Shown one piece after another: positions 45,283-53,870 of a DNA stretch of 64,000 nucleotides; position 1 is the stretch's first letter; each line of letters starts with the position of its first letter. The stretch lies in NCBI GenBank assembly GCA_041441465.1, contig JASDSY010000002.1, forward strand, positions 1-64,000. The letters run 5' to 3'. The notes beneath the pieces are model-generated. The model saw only the letters and a list, made by a program, of their open reading frames with translations. It did no database searches and was not told where the DNA came from. This DNA is from JASDSY01 sp041441465 (lineage in GTDB: Bacteria > Muiribacteriota > UBA9980). The translations under genes were made by a program, and so were the position numbers.

Positions 45283-46894
45283 AAAAATTTATGCCGAATA
45301 ATTTTTCTTTGACCTTTAAAATGTCGAAAGCGCTTTCGCGTGCCGCGAATGTTTTTATTAACGCCTTCGATTTAACGGGTTCATTATAAAAGAAATCATT
45401 AAAAAAGTCAAACAAATTAATTGTGCAGTCTGTCAGATATTTCAGCACCTTGGCGTCGTCGAAGTTTTTTTCTGAAAATTCTATATTTGAGACGCTTTTT
45501 AAATTTTTAGCGATTTTTTCGTATCTTTCGTTTAATTCGTCGATATAAAAACTGCTCCTATATTTTTCAAGGAATTTCCCGCTTTTTAAATTTTCGTAAA
45601 GCGGTGTCCGCGGCTTTAATATCAGCGGATTAAAGGAAATTTTCAATTTAGCGTCGCTTTTTTTACTTTTTATGAAACCGGCAAGGTCTGTCAGAAATGA
45701 AGTGGTGTCGTCGGCCTCTGAACCGGATTTTTCGAAATAGTCATAAAGTCCGAGGATGAGGTAAAGTTTAAAAGTTTTTATGCCTGAATTTAACGCCGCT
45801 GCAAAGCTTTGTTTTATCGCTTCGTCCGTAAGATTTTTCCCGGATATTTTCCGGATTTCGTAATCGGCGCTTTCTATTCCGGCAGTCACGTTTTTCTGGT
45901 CGCTCTCGGATAATATCTTGAGCGCATTGTCATTGAGTTCGTCGGCGTATATCGATGACATCGAGACGTCGAATTTTTTGTCCTTAAAATAATCGTAAAG
46001 CTGATTTATCTGAGGGTGCGCCGTGACTGCAGGTCCTAACAGCCCGAATTTATGAGTAAACGCCGATGTTTTTTCGACGTATTCTATTATTTCGGAGTAT
46101 TCATTGAACCTGAACCGGCCGTAGCAGTTACCTACCATGCAAAAACGGCAGCGTCTTACGCAGCCGCGCTGTACTTCTATGATGGCGCGCGAGGCGAATT
46201 CGTTGTTAGCGCTTAAGATAGCGGTTTTAGCGTATTGCGGCCTGGTTTTTACTTCGCAGCCGAGAGTGAAACTTCGGCCCGAGCCGATCGAAACGGGTTG
46301 TGAAAGAATGTTGGATGCCGATGAAAGCTCAGTTATTGTTTTATAGTTTATTTCTTCTATGGTCTGGCAGCGTCCGTAATTATTGATATAACTTTTTATA
46401 AATTCCGGCAGCGCGGTTTCGCCGTTTCCTACGCAGAATATGTCGAATACTTCGGCCATCGGGATTATGTTCTGAAAGTTTATCGGACCGCCGCATATTA
46501 CCAAAGGATAGGGTGCGTTGCGCCTGTCGCTGGCTCTTAATGGTATTTTTGCGTATTTTAATATTTTGAGGACGTTAATGAAGTCAGGTTCATATGAAAT
46601 TGAAAAAGCCAGTATGTTAAAATTCATAAGCGGCGTTAAAGTTTCGAATGAAGGCAGATACTTGGTTAATATAAGCGGCATGCTTTTTTTATCAGGCAGG
46701 AATGCGCGTTCGACGCAAAATTCAGGGTAAGCGCAAAAATAAGAATACGTGAAATGAAAAGCCAGCGAAGCCATGCCTATTTCATACGAATTCGGGTAAA
46801 CAACGCAGGTTTTTATATGTCCGCGCGGCGGCTTGATCAAATAAGTCTCATTTTTTTTCAGGTGCTGGTTCAAAAGTTCAAATCTGTAATCCAT
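45269..46894 (-). CDS. Radical SAM protein of the YgiQ/TIGR03960-like kind
   Basis: 541 residues. An N-terminal region of about 200 residues with B12-domain-like strands (KTCVVYPNSYEIGMASLAF, VICGGP, VFCVGNGETA pattern) precedes a radical SAM barrel with CVRRCRFC (CxxxCxxC). RGC before and MVG after the cluster motif are typical. It is distant from the three tandem copies at 23088-28003. It shares one base with the deacetylase stop (TAATG), hence coupled to the lysine operon, although no lysine step needs it. TIGR03960-type proteins are one possible family; not verified. Confidence 0.85.
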   Translation of the reverse strand: MDYRFELLNQHLKKNETYLIKPPRGHIKTCVVYPNSYEIGMASLAFHFTYSYFCAYPEFCVERAFLPDKKSMPLILTKYLPSFETLTPLMNFNILAFSISYEPDFINVLKILKYAKIPLRASDRRNAPYPLVICGGPINFQNIIPMAEVFDIFCVGNGETALPEFIKSYINNYGRCQTIEEINYKTITELSSASNILSQPVSIGSGRSFTLGCEVKTRPQYAKTAILSANNEFASRAIIEVQRGCVRRCRFCMVGNCYGRFRFNEYSEIIEYVEKTSAFTHKFGLLGPAVTAHPQINQLYDYFKDKKFDVSMSSIYADELNDNALKILSESDQKNVTAGIESADYEIRKISGKNLTDEAIKQSFAAALNSGIKTFKLYLILGLYDYFEKSGSEADDTTSFLTDLAGFIKSKKSDAKLKISFNPLILKPRTPLYENLKSGKFLEKYRSSFYIDELNERYEKIAKNLKSVSNIEFSEKNFDDAKVLKYLTDCTINLFDFFNDFFYNEPVKSKALIKTFAARESAFDILKVKEKLFGINFFENE

Positions 46895-48006
46895 TATAGT
46901 GCCGCTATTTCTTTTAGTAATCTTATGCCGGTTTCAATAATTTCGTCGCCTGGAAAAAATTTCGGGTTATGAAGCCCGTAACGGCCATATTTTGGATCAT
47001 GCGAACCGAGCCAGAACATCAGCGCGGGATATTTTTTAGAAAAATATCCGAAATCCTCGCCCGTCATTTTATAACCGCATTCTATGAATTTGAATTTGTT
47101 TGAAATTACTGGAATGCACTTATCGAATAAGTGTCCGTTGCAAACGACCTCGGGATAAAACGCGCCTGTTTTTATTTTATAATCGACGCCTGTCATGGTT
47201 TTTATTCCGTCGAGCGCAGTTTTTAAATTTTCGTAGTATTTCATAGATTTTTCGGAGCTTAACGACCGGATGCTGCCTTCTAGTTTTGCGCCGGCCGGGA
47301 TAATGTTTCTTACGCTTCCGGCCGATATTTTTCCAATCCCGAAAACAAAAGGATTGGATATATCTTTGGGAATAGTGTCAATGTGGTCTAGAAACAGCCT
47401 CATCGCGTTCATCGCGTTTTTGCCGTTTTGCGGAAATGCTATGTGCGCCGAAATGCCCATGAATTCGATATCGACTTCGAGCGCCGATGCGAATAAAACT
47501 CCTGGTGAAGATGCTATTTCGCCTGAATCGTATTCGTCTGTTACGTGCAAAGCGTATGCCGCTTCAATGTTATAACTAGCGAGAATTCCGGTTTTAAGTA
47601 TTTTATCGGCGCCGCCGTCGGTCTCCTCGCCGGGCTGGAAAACAAATATGCAGTTACGGCTGATTTTATTCTCGACGGCTTCTTTTAAAAAACCGTATAG
47701 CACCGCCGTGTGAATATCATGTCCGCAGGCGTGCATAGCGCCGTTTAAGGAACTGAAACTCGAGCCGGTTTCCTCTTTTATGCCGAGCGCGTCAATATCG
47801 GCCCTGAAAATGAAAAACGGGCCGTCGTTGATTTTATATTCGACGACAAGGCCGGTTTCGAGCGGCCGCATTATTTTGGCTGTTTCGTTAAAATTTTTAA
47901 GTTTTGTTATGTTCTCGACTAAAACGCCGGTAGTTTGAAATTCCTTAAATGAAATCTCAGGATTGGCGTGGAGTATATGTCTTAATTCGACAGCTGAAAT
48001 CGGCAT
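46894..48006 (-). CDS. M20 amidohydrolase, probable N-acetyldiaminopimelate deacetylase
   Basis: 370 residues. Peptidase M20 features: RADIDAL, the metal site GAMHACGHDIHTA, FQPGEE with the catalytic Glu, and a late GEDFGYFS. Size and motifs match the YkuR/HipO group. Because it follows lysA and lies in an operon with dapH, the likely reaction is removal of the acetyl group from N-acetyl-LL-diaminopimelate, the fourth step of the acetyl-DAP route to lysine. Start ATG overlaps the lysA stop by one base. Confidence 0.92.
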   Translation of the reverse strand: MPISAVELRHILHANPEISFKEFQTTGVLVENITKLKNFNETAKIMRPLETGLVVEYKINDGPFFIFRADIDALGIKEETGSSFSSLNGAMHACGHDIHTAVLYGFLKEAVENKISRNCIFVFQPGEETDGGADKILKTGILASYNIEAAYALHVTDEYDSGEIASSPGVLFASALEVDIEFMGISAHIAFPQNGKNAMNAMRLFLDHIDTIPKDISNPFVFGIGKISAGSVRNIIPAGAKLEGSIRSLSSEKSMKYYENLKTALDGIKTMTGVDYKIKTGAFYPEVVCNGHLFDKCIPVISNKFKFIECGYKMTGEDFGYFSKKYPALMFWLGSHDPKYGRYGLHNPKFFPGDEIIETGIRLLKEIAAL

Positions 48007-49196
48007 TACAGGACTATACCTCCGAATAATTCTTTGAAAGTTTCACGTTTCCTTATTAATTTTATTTTCCTGTCAGCGGTGAACAATAATTCGGCCGGCT
48101 TCAGCGTCGAATTATAGTTGCTTGCCATCGAGTAGCCGTAGGCGCCTGTGTTTTTAAAGTTAATGAGCGCTCCTTTTAAAGGCAGGTTGCCGTGCCAGTT
48201 AAGGTAGAGCATATCGCCGCTTTCGCATAACGGGCCGACGATGTTATAATCGGTTTCAAATTTTTCATCTATTTCGCCTATTATGTCGAATTCATGTATA
48301 GCGCCGTAAAGAGCGGGCCTTATGAGGTGGTTCATGCCGCCGTCGGTGACGACGAAATGCTTGAAGCCGTTCCATTTTACGATGTTCACTCTGGTGACGT
48401 AATATCCGGCATCGGCCACTATATACCGGCCGAATTCGGCTGTCACGTCGAACGGCTTCAAAAGCGCCAGCATTTTTTTCCGGTACGCGCCCAGGTCAAT
48501 TTCTTCGCCCGTATAATTTATTCCGAACCCGCCGCCGATGTTAATTTTTGTAATTTTATAATTTTTGGCGACTTCGGCTATTTGGTAAAAAGCCTGGTAA
48601 AATGGTATTACGTCGGTAATTTGTGAGCCTATATGTGAATGTATTCCGCTGATTTTTATTTTCAATTTTTTCGCTTTCTTGAAAAAATCGTCGGCCATAT
48701 CGACCGGAACGCCGAATTTATGCTTTTTCAGGCCGGTTGAAATATATCTGTGGGTCATTACGCTGACTTCCGGATTTATTCTTATATAAAAATCAGGCTG
48801 ATAATCAGATTCCGAATTTTTTAAAGCGCTGGCCCATAATTCCAGTTCTTCGGTCGAATCTATATTCACTTTTCCGATTTTTACGTCCAGGTATGTGTTC
48901 ATTTCTTCGATTGTTTTTCCGCAGCCGTTCCATACCATGTCTGCCGGGCTGACCCCGGCCATTAACGCGGCTTTCATTTCGCCGGGAGTTATTATATCCA
49001 TACCCATTCCGGCGCCGGCGATAAGCTTTAGAAGAGCCGGATTGCCGTTGGCCTTGACCGCGAATGTCGGATGAAAATTCAAACCGTTAAATGCTTTCTT
49101 TATTTTTTTTATTTTTTCAAGTATTACGGATTCGTCATAGAGATAAAACGGCGTTCCGTAGGTATCAGATATTTTTTTTATAACTTCATTATTCAT
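48006..49196 (-). CDS. lysA: Diaminopimelate decarboxylase
   Basis: 396 residues. PLP enzyme of the alanine-racemase fold type III. The Schiff-base Lys is in FAVKANGN, HSHIGSQ and INIGGGFGI bind PLP phosphate, and CESGDML carries the active-site Cys from the partner subunit. It decarboxylates meso-diaminopimelate to L-lysine, the last step. It lies 15 bases after the aminotransferase gene. Confidence 0.95.
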   Translation of the reverse strand: MNNEVIKKISDTYGTPFYLYDESVILEKIKKIKKAFNGLNFHPTFAVKANGNPALLKLIAGAGMGMDIITPGEMKAALMAGVSPADMVWNGCGKTIEEMNTYLDVKIGKVNIDSTEELELWASALKNSESDYQPDFYIRINPEVSVMTHRYISTGLKKHKFGVPVDMADDFFKKAKKLKIKISGIHSHIGSQITDVIPFYQAFYQIAEVAKNYKITKINIGGGFGINYTGEEIDLGAYRKKMLALLKPFDVTAEFGRYIVADAGYYVTRVNIVKWNGFKHFVVTDGGMNHLIRPALYGAIHEFDIIGEIDEKFETDYNIVGPLCESGDMLYLNWHGNLPLKGALINFKNTGAYGYSMASNYNSTLKPAELLFTADRKIKLIRKRETFKELFGGIVL

Positions 49197-49211
49197 AAAT
49201 AAATTACCTTT

Positions 49212-50360
49212 TTATTTTTTTAAGAGCCTTTCACAGATTGTGTCGATTTCGCTGTATTGTATATTAAACGGTGGAAGGATTCGTATCAGCTTGTTAGCTA
49301 GAACGTTTATCAATAAATTTCTTTCGGCAAACATTTTGTCTTTTAATTCAGGCATTTCATGTTCAAGAACGATTCCGATCATTAAGCCGATACCCCGGAC
49401 ATCGCTTATTTTTATAGCGCAGTCACTGAAATTTCTAATTTTATCTTTAAAATATTCTCCGCTCCGAGTGATTGTGTTCATCATTTGCGGCAGCTGCGAG
49501 AGAATATAACGCGCTCCTGCCAGCGCTACAGGATTAGGCGCGAATGTCGAGCCGTGGTCGCCGGATTTTAAAATTTCGGCGCTCTCGCCCAAAAATATTG
49601 TCGCTCCAAGCGGCAGCCCGCCGCCGAGAGATTTTCCGAGCGTAATTATATCGGGGGCTAAACCAAAATGCTGGTAAGAATAAATCTTTCCTGTACGGCC
49701 GAGGCCGGCCTGGACTTCGTCGGAAACGATCAGAAAATTATACTTTTTTTTGAATTCCATTATTTTGGAAGTGAATTCATCCGTCACCGGGACGACGCCG
49801 CCGGAACCCTGCACCGGCTCGATAAAAAGAGCGATAGTTTCGCTGCCGTGTGTTTTCATGTAAGTTTCGAGCGACTGTATATTATTGAACTCGAGTTCAT
49901 TAGTGTTCGGAAGCAGCGGCTCGAAAGGTTCTCGGTATTTCTTGAATCCGTTAACCGAAAGGGCGCCCAGCGTGCGGCCGTGAAAGCCGTCCTTGAAGTA
50001 AACTATTCGATTTTTATTCTTGATAGATATTTTTTTGATTGCCTTTAAAGCGGCTTCGGTAGATTCGGTGCCTGAATTCGTATAAAACACTCTGCCGCTT
50101 GCTCCGGCGTAATCGACCAGCATTTTCGAAACTGCGACAGAGTCGTCATCGACAAAAAAATTCGACAGATGCATATATCTGTTCATTTTTTCCTGCAGCA
50201 CTGTTATAAGTTCAGGATACGAATGGCCGAAACTCAGAACGCCTATTCCGGAAAATGTATCGATGTAAGCATTCTGGTTTTTATCGTAAACATATATGCC
50301 GCGGGCATGGTCGATTTCGATTGGAAATGAATTATACATTTTTAAAATATTATTTGTCAT
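49212..50360 (-). CDS. Class III aminotransferase, probable N-acetyl-DAP aminotransferase
   Basis: 382 residues. PLP class III features: TNSGTESTEAALK, GFHGRTLGALS, SDEVQAGLGRTG (Asp to the pyridine N) and TLGKSLGGGLPLGA with the PLP Lys. The family covers ArgD, acetyl-lysine and succinyl/acetyl-DAP aminotransferases. In this operon the likely reaction converts N-acetyl-2-amino-6-oxopimelate to N-acetyl-LL-DAP; an additional arginine role is possible. Start overlaps the lysC stop by four bases (ATGA). Confidence 0.92.
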   Translation of the reverse strand: MTNNILKMYNSFPIEIDHARGIYVYDKNQNAYIDTFSGIGVLSFGHSYPELITVLQEKMNRYMHLSNFFVDDDSVAVSKMLVDYAGASGRVFYTNSGTESTEAALKAIKKISIKNKNRIVYFKDGFHGRTLGALSVNGFKKYREPFEPLLPNTNELEFNNIQSLETYMKTHGSETIALFIEPVQGSGGVVPVTDEFTSKIMEFKKKYNFLIVSDEVQAGLGRTGKIYSYQHFGLAPDIITLGKSLGGGLPLGATIFLGESAEILKSGDHGSTFAPNPVALAGARYILSQLPQMMNTITRSGEYFKDKIRNFSDCAIKISDVRGIGLMIGIVLEHEMPELKDKMFAERNLLINVLANKLIRILPPFNIQYSEIDTICERLLKK

Positions 50361-51547
50361 AATTCAAACTCTTTTACCAGGGCTTTTACTGCTTTATCCT
50401 TGTACTTTTCTTCGAGCAGGCCTGAAATTATTATTTCCGAGGTCGTTACCAGAAGGATGGGGATGTTTTTAAGGGCGTTAAAAAAGCGTGCGGCAACGCC
50501 GGTCGCTGATTTCATGCCTATGCCGACAACCGATATTTTTGAAAACCCTGATTTATAATCTATATTCCAGCCTTTTAAATTTTTAAGAATGTTTTTTAAA
50601 GCCGTATCGAGATGTTTTTTCTTCTCTTCGACTACCGTGAACGATATATTGAGCCTTTCGCCAGTGTTTATAATCGAAATCATATCGACATTGAGATGTT
50701 CCGTCGATACGTCTTCGAATATTTTTTGAACCAGCGTATAATCAAGCTCCAAATTGGAAATTGTAACCTGGGTCTGATTGTTCATGACGCTTAATCCCGT
50801 AACTGCCGGCTGATCTATAACTTTATCTACCACGTAACTTCCCTCCGTATCTGAAAATGTTGAAGCGCAATATATGACAACACCGAATTTTTTAGCTATT
50901 TCAACGCAGCGCGAATGTAAAACCTTTGCGCCAGAGCTTGCCATTTCGAGCATTTCGTCATAAGTGATATATTTTATTTTTTTAGCTTCCGGGTGAAGCC
51001 TCGGGTCGACAGTATAAACCCCGTCGACGTCGCTGTATATTTCACATTTAGCTTTTAAAGCTGCGGCGAGCGCTACTGCTGATGTGTCGGAACCGCCGCG
51101 GCCAAGCGTCGTAAGTTCGTCGTCTTCGGTTATGCCTTGAAATCCGGTTACGACAAGTACGTCGTTTGTTTTGAGATACTTATCGAGTTTATCGGAATTA
51201 AAATTTTTAATTCTTGCCTCTGTAAAATTTTTAGTGGTGAGTATTCCTGCCTGAAAAGCGTTCAAAGAACAACTTTTTACTTTTAAAGAATTGATGGCCA
51301 TCGCTAAAAGCGAGGCCGAAACCTGTTCGCCGGTTGTCAGCAGCATGTCCATTTCGCGCGGCTCGGGAGATGCCGTTATTTCTTTTGATAATTTTATCAG
51401 ATTATCTGTTGTTTTTCCCATCGCCGATACTACCGCTACGACTTTATTTCCTTCCTTGACTTTTTTTATTACTTTTCGCGCTACATTCATTATTTTTTCG
51501 CTGTCGGCTACCGAACTGCCGCCATACTTCTGGACTACAATGTTCAT
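50357..51547 (-). CDS. lysC: Aspartate kinase
   Basis: 396 residues. N-terminal KYGGSSVAD and the kinase core (TTGEQVSASLLA, GRGGSDTSAVALA) catalyse ATP-dependent phosphorylation of aspartate, the first step of the pathway. Two C-terminal ACT domains (about 255-396) are expected to bind lysine or threonine for feedback control. It is second in the operon, 75 bases after dapH. Confidence 0.95.
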   Translation of the reverse strand: MNIVVQKYGGSSVADSEKIMNVARKVIKKVKEGNKVVAVVSAMGKTTDNLIKLSKEITASPEPREMDMLLTTGEQVSASLLAMAINSLKVKSCSLNAFQAGILTTKNFTEARIKNFNSDKLDKYLKTNDVLVVTGFQGITEDDELTTLGRGGSDTSAVALAAALKAKCEIYSDVDGVYTVDPRLHPEAKKIKYITYDEMLEMASSGAKVLHSRCVEIAKKFGVVIYCASTFSDTEGSYVVDKVIDQPAVTGLSVMNNQTQVTISNLELDYTLVQKIFEDVSTEHLNVDMISIINTGERLNISFTVVEEKKKHLDTALKNILKNLKGWNIDYKSGFSKISVVGIGMKSATGVAARFFNALKNIPILLVTTSEIIISGLLEEKYKDKAVKALVKEFEL

Positions 51548-51622
51548 ACTTTGATTCTCCTGTAATGTTTAAGTTTGCGGTTATAATTTCATTTATTTCC
51601 AGGATAAATTTTATTTCTTATT

Positions 51623-52321
51623 TTATAATTTTCTTAATTCATCGACTAATTTTGTTTTTTCACGTGTTTTTTCATCGACTTTCTTGATTACTTTGCCGGG
51701 AACTCCCGCAATGACTGTGTACGGTTCTACGTTTGATATCACTACCGAGCCGGCGGCTATTATGGCGCCACGGCCGATTTTGACGCCTTCGAGGATAACC
51801 GAATTTGCGCCCAGTAAAACGTCATCTTCGATTATGACCGGATCAGCGCTCGGAGGTTCGATTACTCCGGCGACTACCGCTCCGGCGCCGATATGGCAGT
51901 TTTTTCCGATTACCGCCCGTCCGCCTATTACTGTATTCATATCTATCATTGTTTTTTCCCCGATTACCGCTCCGATATTAATTACCGCGCCCATCATTAT
52001 GACCGCGTTATCGCCGATTTCGACCATTTCCCGTATTACCGCGCCCGGTTCGATTCTGGCATTATATTTTGTGATATCAGCCATCGGTATCGCGGAATTG
52101 CGCCTGTCATGCTCGATACGGTGAGAAATTATGTTTTTTTTGTTTTTTTCGTAAAACTCATTAAATTCAGTAAGCTCGCAAAATAATACTCCGGAACAAT
52201 CACAGCCGTAAAATTCGATATTTTCAAAATTAATGGAATTTTTATTGAATTTGATGTATGCCTTAACAGGTGTTTTTCTTTTTGATGTGGCGATATAATT
52301 GATTATTTGATAAGAATCCAA
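51623..52321 (-). CDS. dapH: Tetrahydrodipicolinate N-acetyltransferase
   Basis: 232 residues. N-terminal domain with HRIEHDRRNSAIPMADI, then a left-handed beta-helix of hexapeptide repeats (IGDNAVIMMGAVINIGAVIG) and a C-terminal helix. Both halves match the Bacillus DapH type, which acetylates tetrahydrodipicolinate using acetyl-CoA. Start is TTG at 52321, nine bases after GGAGG. First gene of the lysine operon; dapA and dapB are not in the window. The leader is short, so no lysine riboswitch is present. Confidence 0.95.
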   Translation of the reverse strand: MDSYQIINYIATSKRKTPVKAYIKFNKNSINFENIEFYGCDCSGVLFCELTEFNEFYEKNKKNIISHRIEHDRRNSAIPMADITKYNARIEPGAVIREMVEIGDNAVIMMGAVINIGAVIGEKTMIDMNTVIGGRAVIGKNCHIGAGAVVAGVIEPPSADPVIIEDDVLLGANSVILEGVKIGRGAIIAAGSVVISNVEPYTVIAGVPGKVIKKVDEKTREKTKLVDELRKL

Positions 52322-52361
52322 AGCTTTTATCCTCCGTACGCATGTATTTTTTAATGTTATA

Positions 52362-52390
52362 TTTTATATTAAGCATAGGTTTTTTGTCAA
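52362..52390 (-). promoter_or_regulatory. Promoter of the lysine operon
   Basis: On the minus strand TTGACA (52385-52390), 17-base spacer, TAAAAT (52362-52367). Two more copies of the heptamer TTGTCAA (minus strand) lie upstream at 52399-52405 and 52419-52425, so the -35 box belongs to a set of three that may bind a regulator. Confidence 0.7.
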
Positions 52391-52518
52391 TGTAAAATTT
52401 GACAAGTAAAATTTTAAGTTGACAAAATCGAGCGTAAAATTTTATAAAAAAATATTAGTTATAAGCAGTTTCAAGTTTAATGCCGACAGTTTATTGCGCG
52501 GCGGGCGGCTTTAAAAAT

Positions 52519-52558
52519 AAAAATCACTCCGGAATTATAATTTCGGAGTGATTTTTTT
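52519..52558 (-). terminator. Terminator after tRNA-Ala
   Basis: AAAAATCACTCCG and CGGAGTGATTTTT form a 13-bp stem with A and T runs on both sides; it ends six bases from the tRNA 3' end. Confidence 0.85.
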
Positions 52559-52563
52559 GTTTA

Positions 52564-52636
52564 TGGAGATGATCGGGTTCGAACCGACGGCCTCTGCCTT
52601 GCGAAGGCAACGCTCTCCCAGCTGAGCCACATCCCC
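52564..52636 (-). tRNA. tRNA-Ala (anticodon CGC)
   Basis: Folds as a complete cloverleaf on the minus strand: acceptor GGGGATG/CATCTCC including G3-U70, the alanine identity pair; D arm GCTC/GAGC; anticodon stem TTGCC/GGCAG around loop TTCGCAA, giving anticodon CGC for GCG codons; T arm with TTCGAAC. The discriminator is A; CCA is not encoded. Length 73 bases. Confidence 0.95.
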
Positions 52637-52823
52637 GCGTTGATTTTCAAGTTAAATAATATCACTTTAGCTCTTTATTGTCAAATTAATTTTATAAAGG
52701 CATAAAATTCAGAAAAGATATAAAACTGAATTTATGGCCGGCCGTCGTTGATTTTTATTTTTGAAATGGAAATAATTAATTAAGTGAGTTTGAAAAAGCA
52801 AAGGTCCAGTGGTCGGCAATTTA

Positions 52824-52875
52824 AAATAACATGCCATTCCAGATTTTTTAAAAATTTTGGAACGGCATGTTATTT
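52824..52875 (-). terminator. Terminator of the ABC transporter operon
   Basis: AAATAACATGCCATTCCA pairs with TGGAACGGCATGTTATTT (one mismatch), an 18-bp stem with an AT-rich loop, 48 bases beyond the last minus-strand stop. Confidence 0.85.
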
Positions 52876-52923
52876 CATGGTAAAAATATAAATTTTTCCT
52901 GAGTTATCCGTGTTTTTATTTTA

Positions 52924-53820
52924 TTATTTTTTTAATAAAAATCCTGTTTTGACTGAACAATGCGGATCCGTTACAATGAATTTTTTTATAAATGCCTGTT
53001 CATCAATATTTTCCTTCATTTTTTCCTGCGTCGATTTATCGCTGACCATTACCATCCAGAAAAATACATCGATTTTTTTTGATTCAAGAGCGGCGAATCT
53101 CGCCTGAGAATCAAGAGAAACCACTTCGATATTTTTCCCGATTTTTTTTGATATTTCAGAAAGTAAAGCGATATTGTAACCGGCCGGTTTCCCGTCTGCC
53201 GCGACGTAATCAAGCGGCGGCATATCTCCTGATATGCCGGCAAAAATAGTTTCTGCTGTGTCTGATACTTTTTCTATTTTTGTCATTGACGGCTCCTGAC
53301 CGATAGGAAGCTCATTAATCCATTTTTTTTCCAATTCGGCAAGCGTTCCGTTATCTTTAAGTTGTTTTATGGCGGCGTTAATTGAGTCTCTTAAAGCAGT
53401 GTCTGAATTTCTTAAGGTCATAACGATACCAAGAGGCCCTGGAGTAATAACCGCTTTTAATTCGGGATTTCTCTGCGCCGCGTAAATTGAAGTGATGTCA
53501 GTTGTCAGCATAAAATCTGCCCTTCCTGATTTAAGCAAAGCTAGGCAATCCATCATCGAGTTGCTGTTAATAAAATTTTTTACTTTGCATCCGCAGGCGG
53601 CATTTGTTGTGGCGGTTAAGGTTTCTTCGCTCCATCTGTCAGAAATTACAGTGCCGATTTTGTCATTTAAAAAAGCGTAATCTTCAGGATTATCTTTTTC
53701 AATGTGTATAATATTCGATGAAGTTGAAACTTCTTTTGTCTGAGCGTTAACGTTTGGGGCGGACGGCGCCAAAAAAAGTCCCGCTATACAAAATGCTAAT
53801 AAACAGTTTTTAATTGACAT
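52924..53820 (-). CDS. Substrate-binding protein, circularly permuted SBP_bac_3 fold, copy 2
   Basis: 298 residues with a signal peptide (1-26). The order of segments is reversed relative to normal amino-acid-binding proteins. The segment that is usually second (FLNDKIGTVISD, then a lobe ending INAAIKQLKDNGTLAELEKKW) comes first, at about 50-170. The segment that is usually first (GISGDMPPLDYVAADGKPAGYNIALL) comes second, at about 193-260. The protein stops at FIVTDPHCSVKTGFLLKK, which is the normal hinge pattern. Together they make one complete binding protein. The ligand is probably a polar amino acid; the usual Arg that clamps the carboxylate is not obvious. Close paralogue of the next gene upstream. 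Confidence 0.85.
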   Translation of the reverse strand: MSIKNCLLAFCIAGLFLAPSAPNVNAQTKEVSTSSNIIHIEKDNPEDYAFLNDKIGTVISDRWSEETLTATTNAACGCKVKNFINSNSMMDCLALLKSGRADFMLTTDITSIYAAQRNPELKAVITPGPLGIVMTLRNSDTALRDSINAAIKQLKDNGTLAELEKKWINELPIGQEPSMTKIEKVSDTAETIFAGISGDMPPLDYVAADGKPAGYNIALLSEISKKIGKNIEVVSLDSQARFAALESKKIDVFFWMVMVSDKSTQEKMKENIDEQAFIKKFIVTDPHCSVKTGFLLKK

Positions 53821-53870
53821 AATAATTAATCACTCCATTTCATTTTAAATTTTAAATTAATTATCTCAAA

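Noticed and set aside
52322..52361. Lysine riboswitch in front of dapH
   Set aside because: The leader from predicted start to gene is about 35 bases, far too short for the lysine aptamer.
52739..52746. GGCCGGCC palindrome
   Set aside because: Eight-base palindrome without partner or gene context; chance occurrence.
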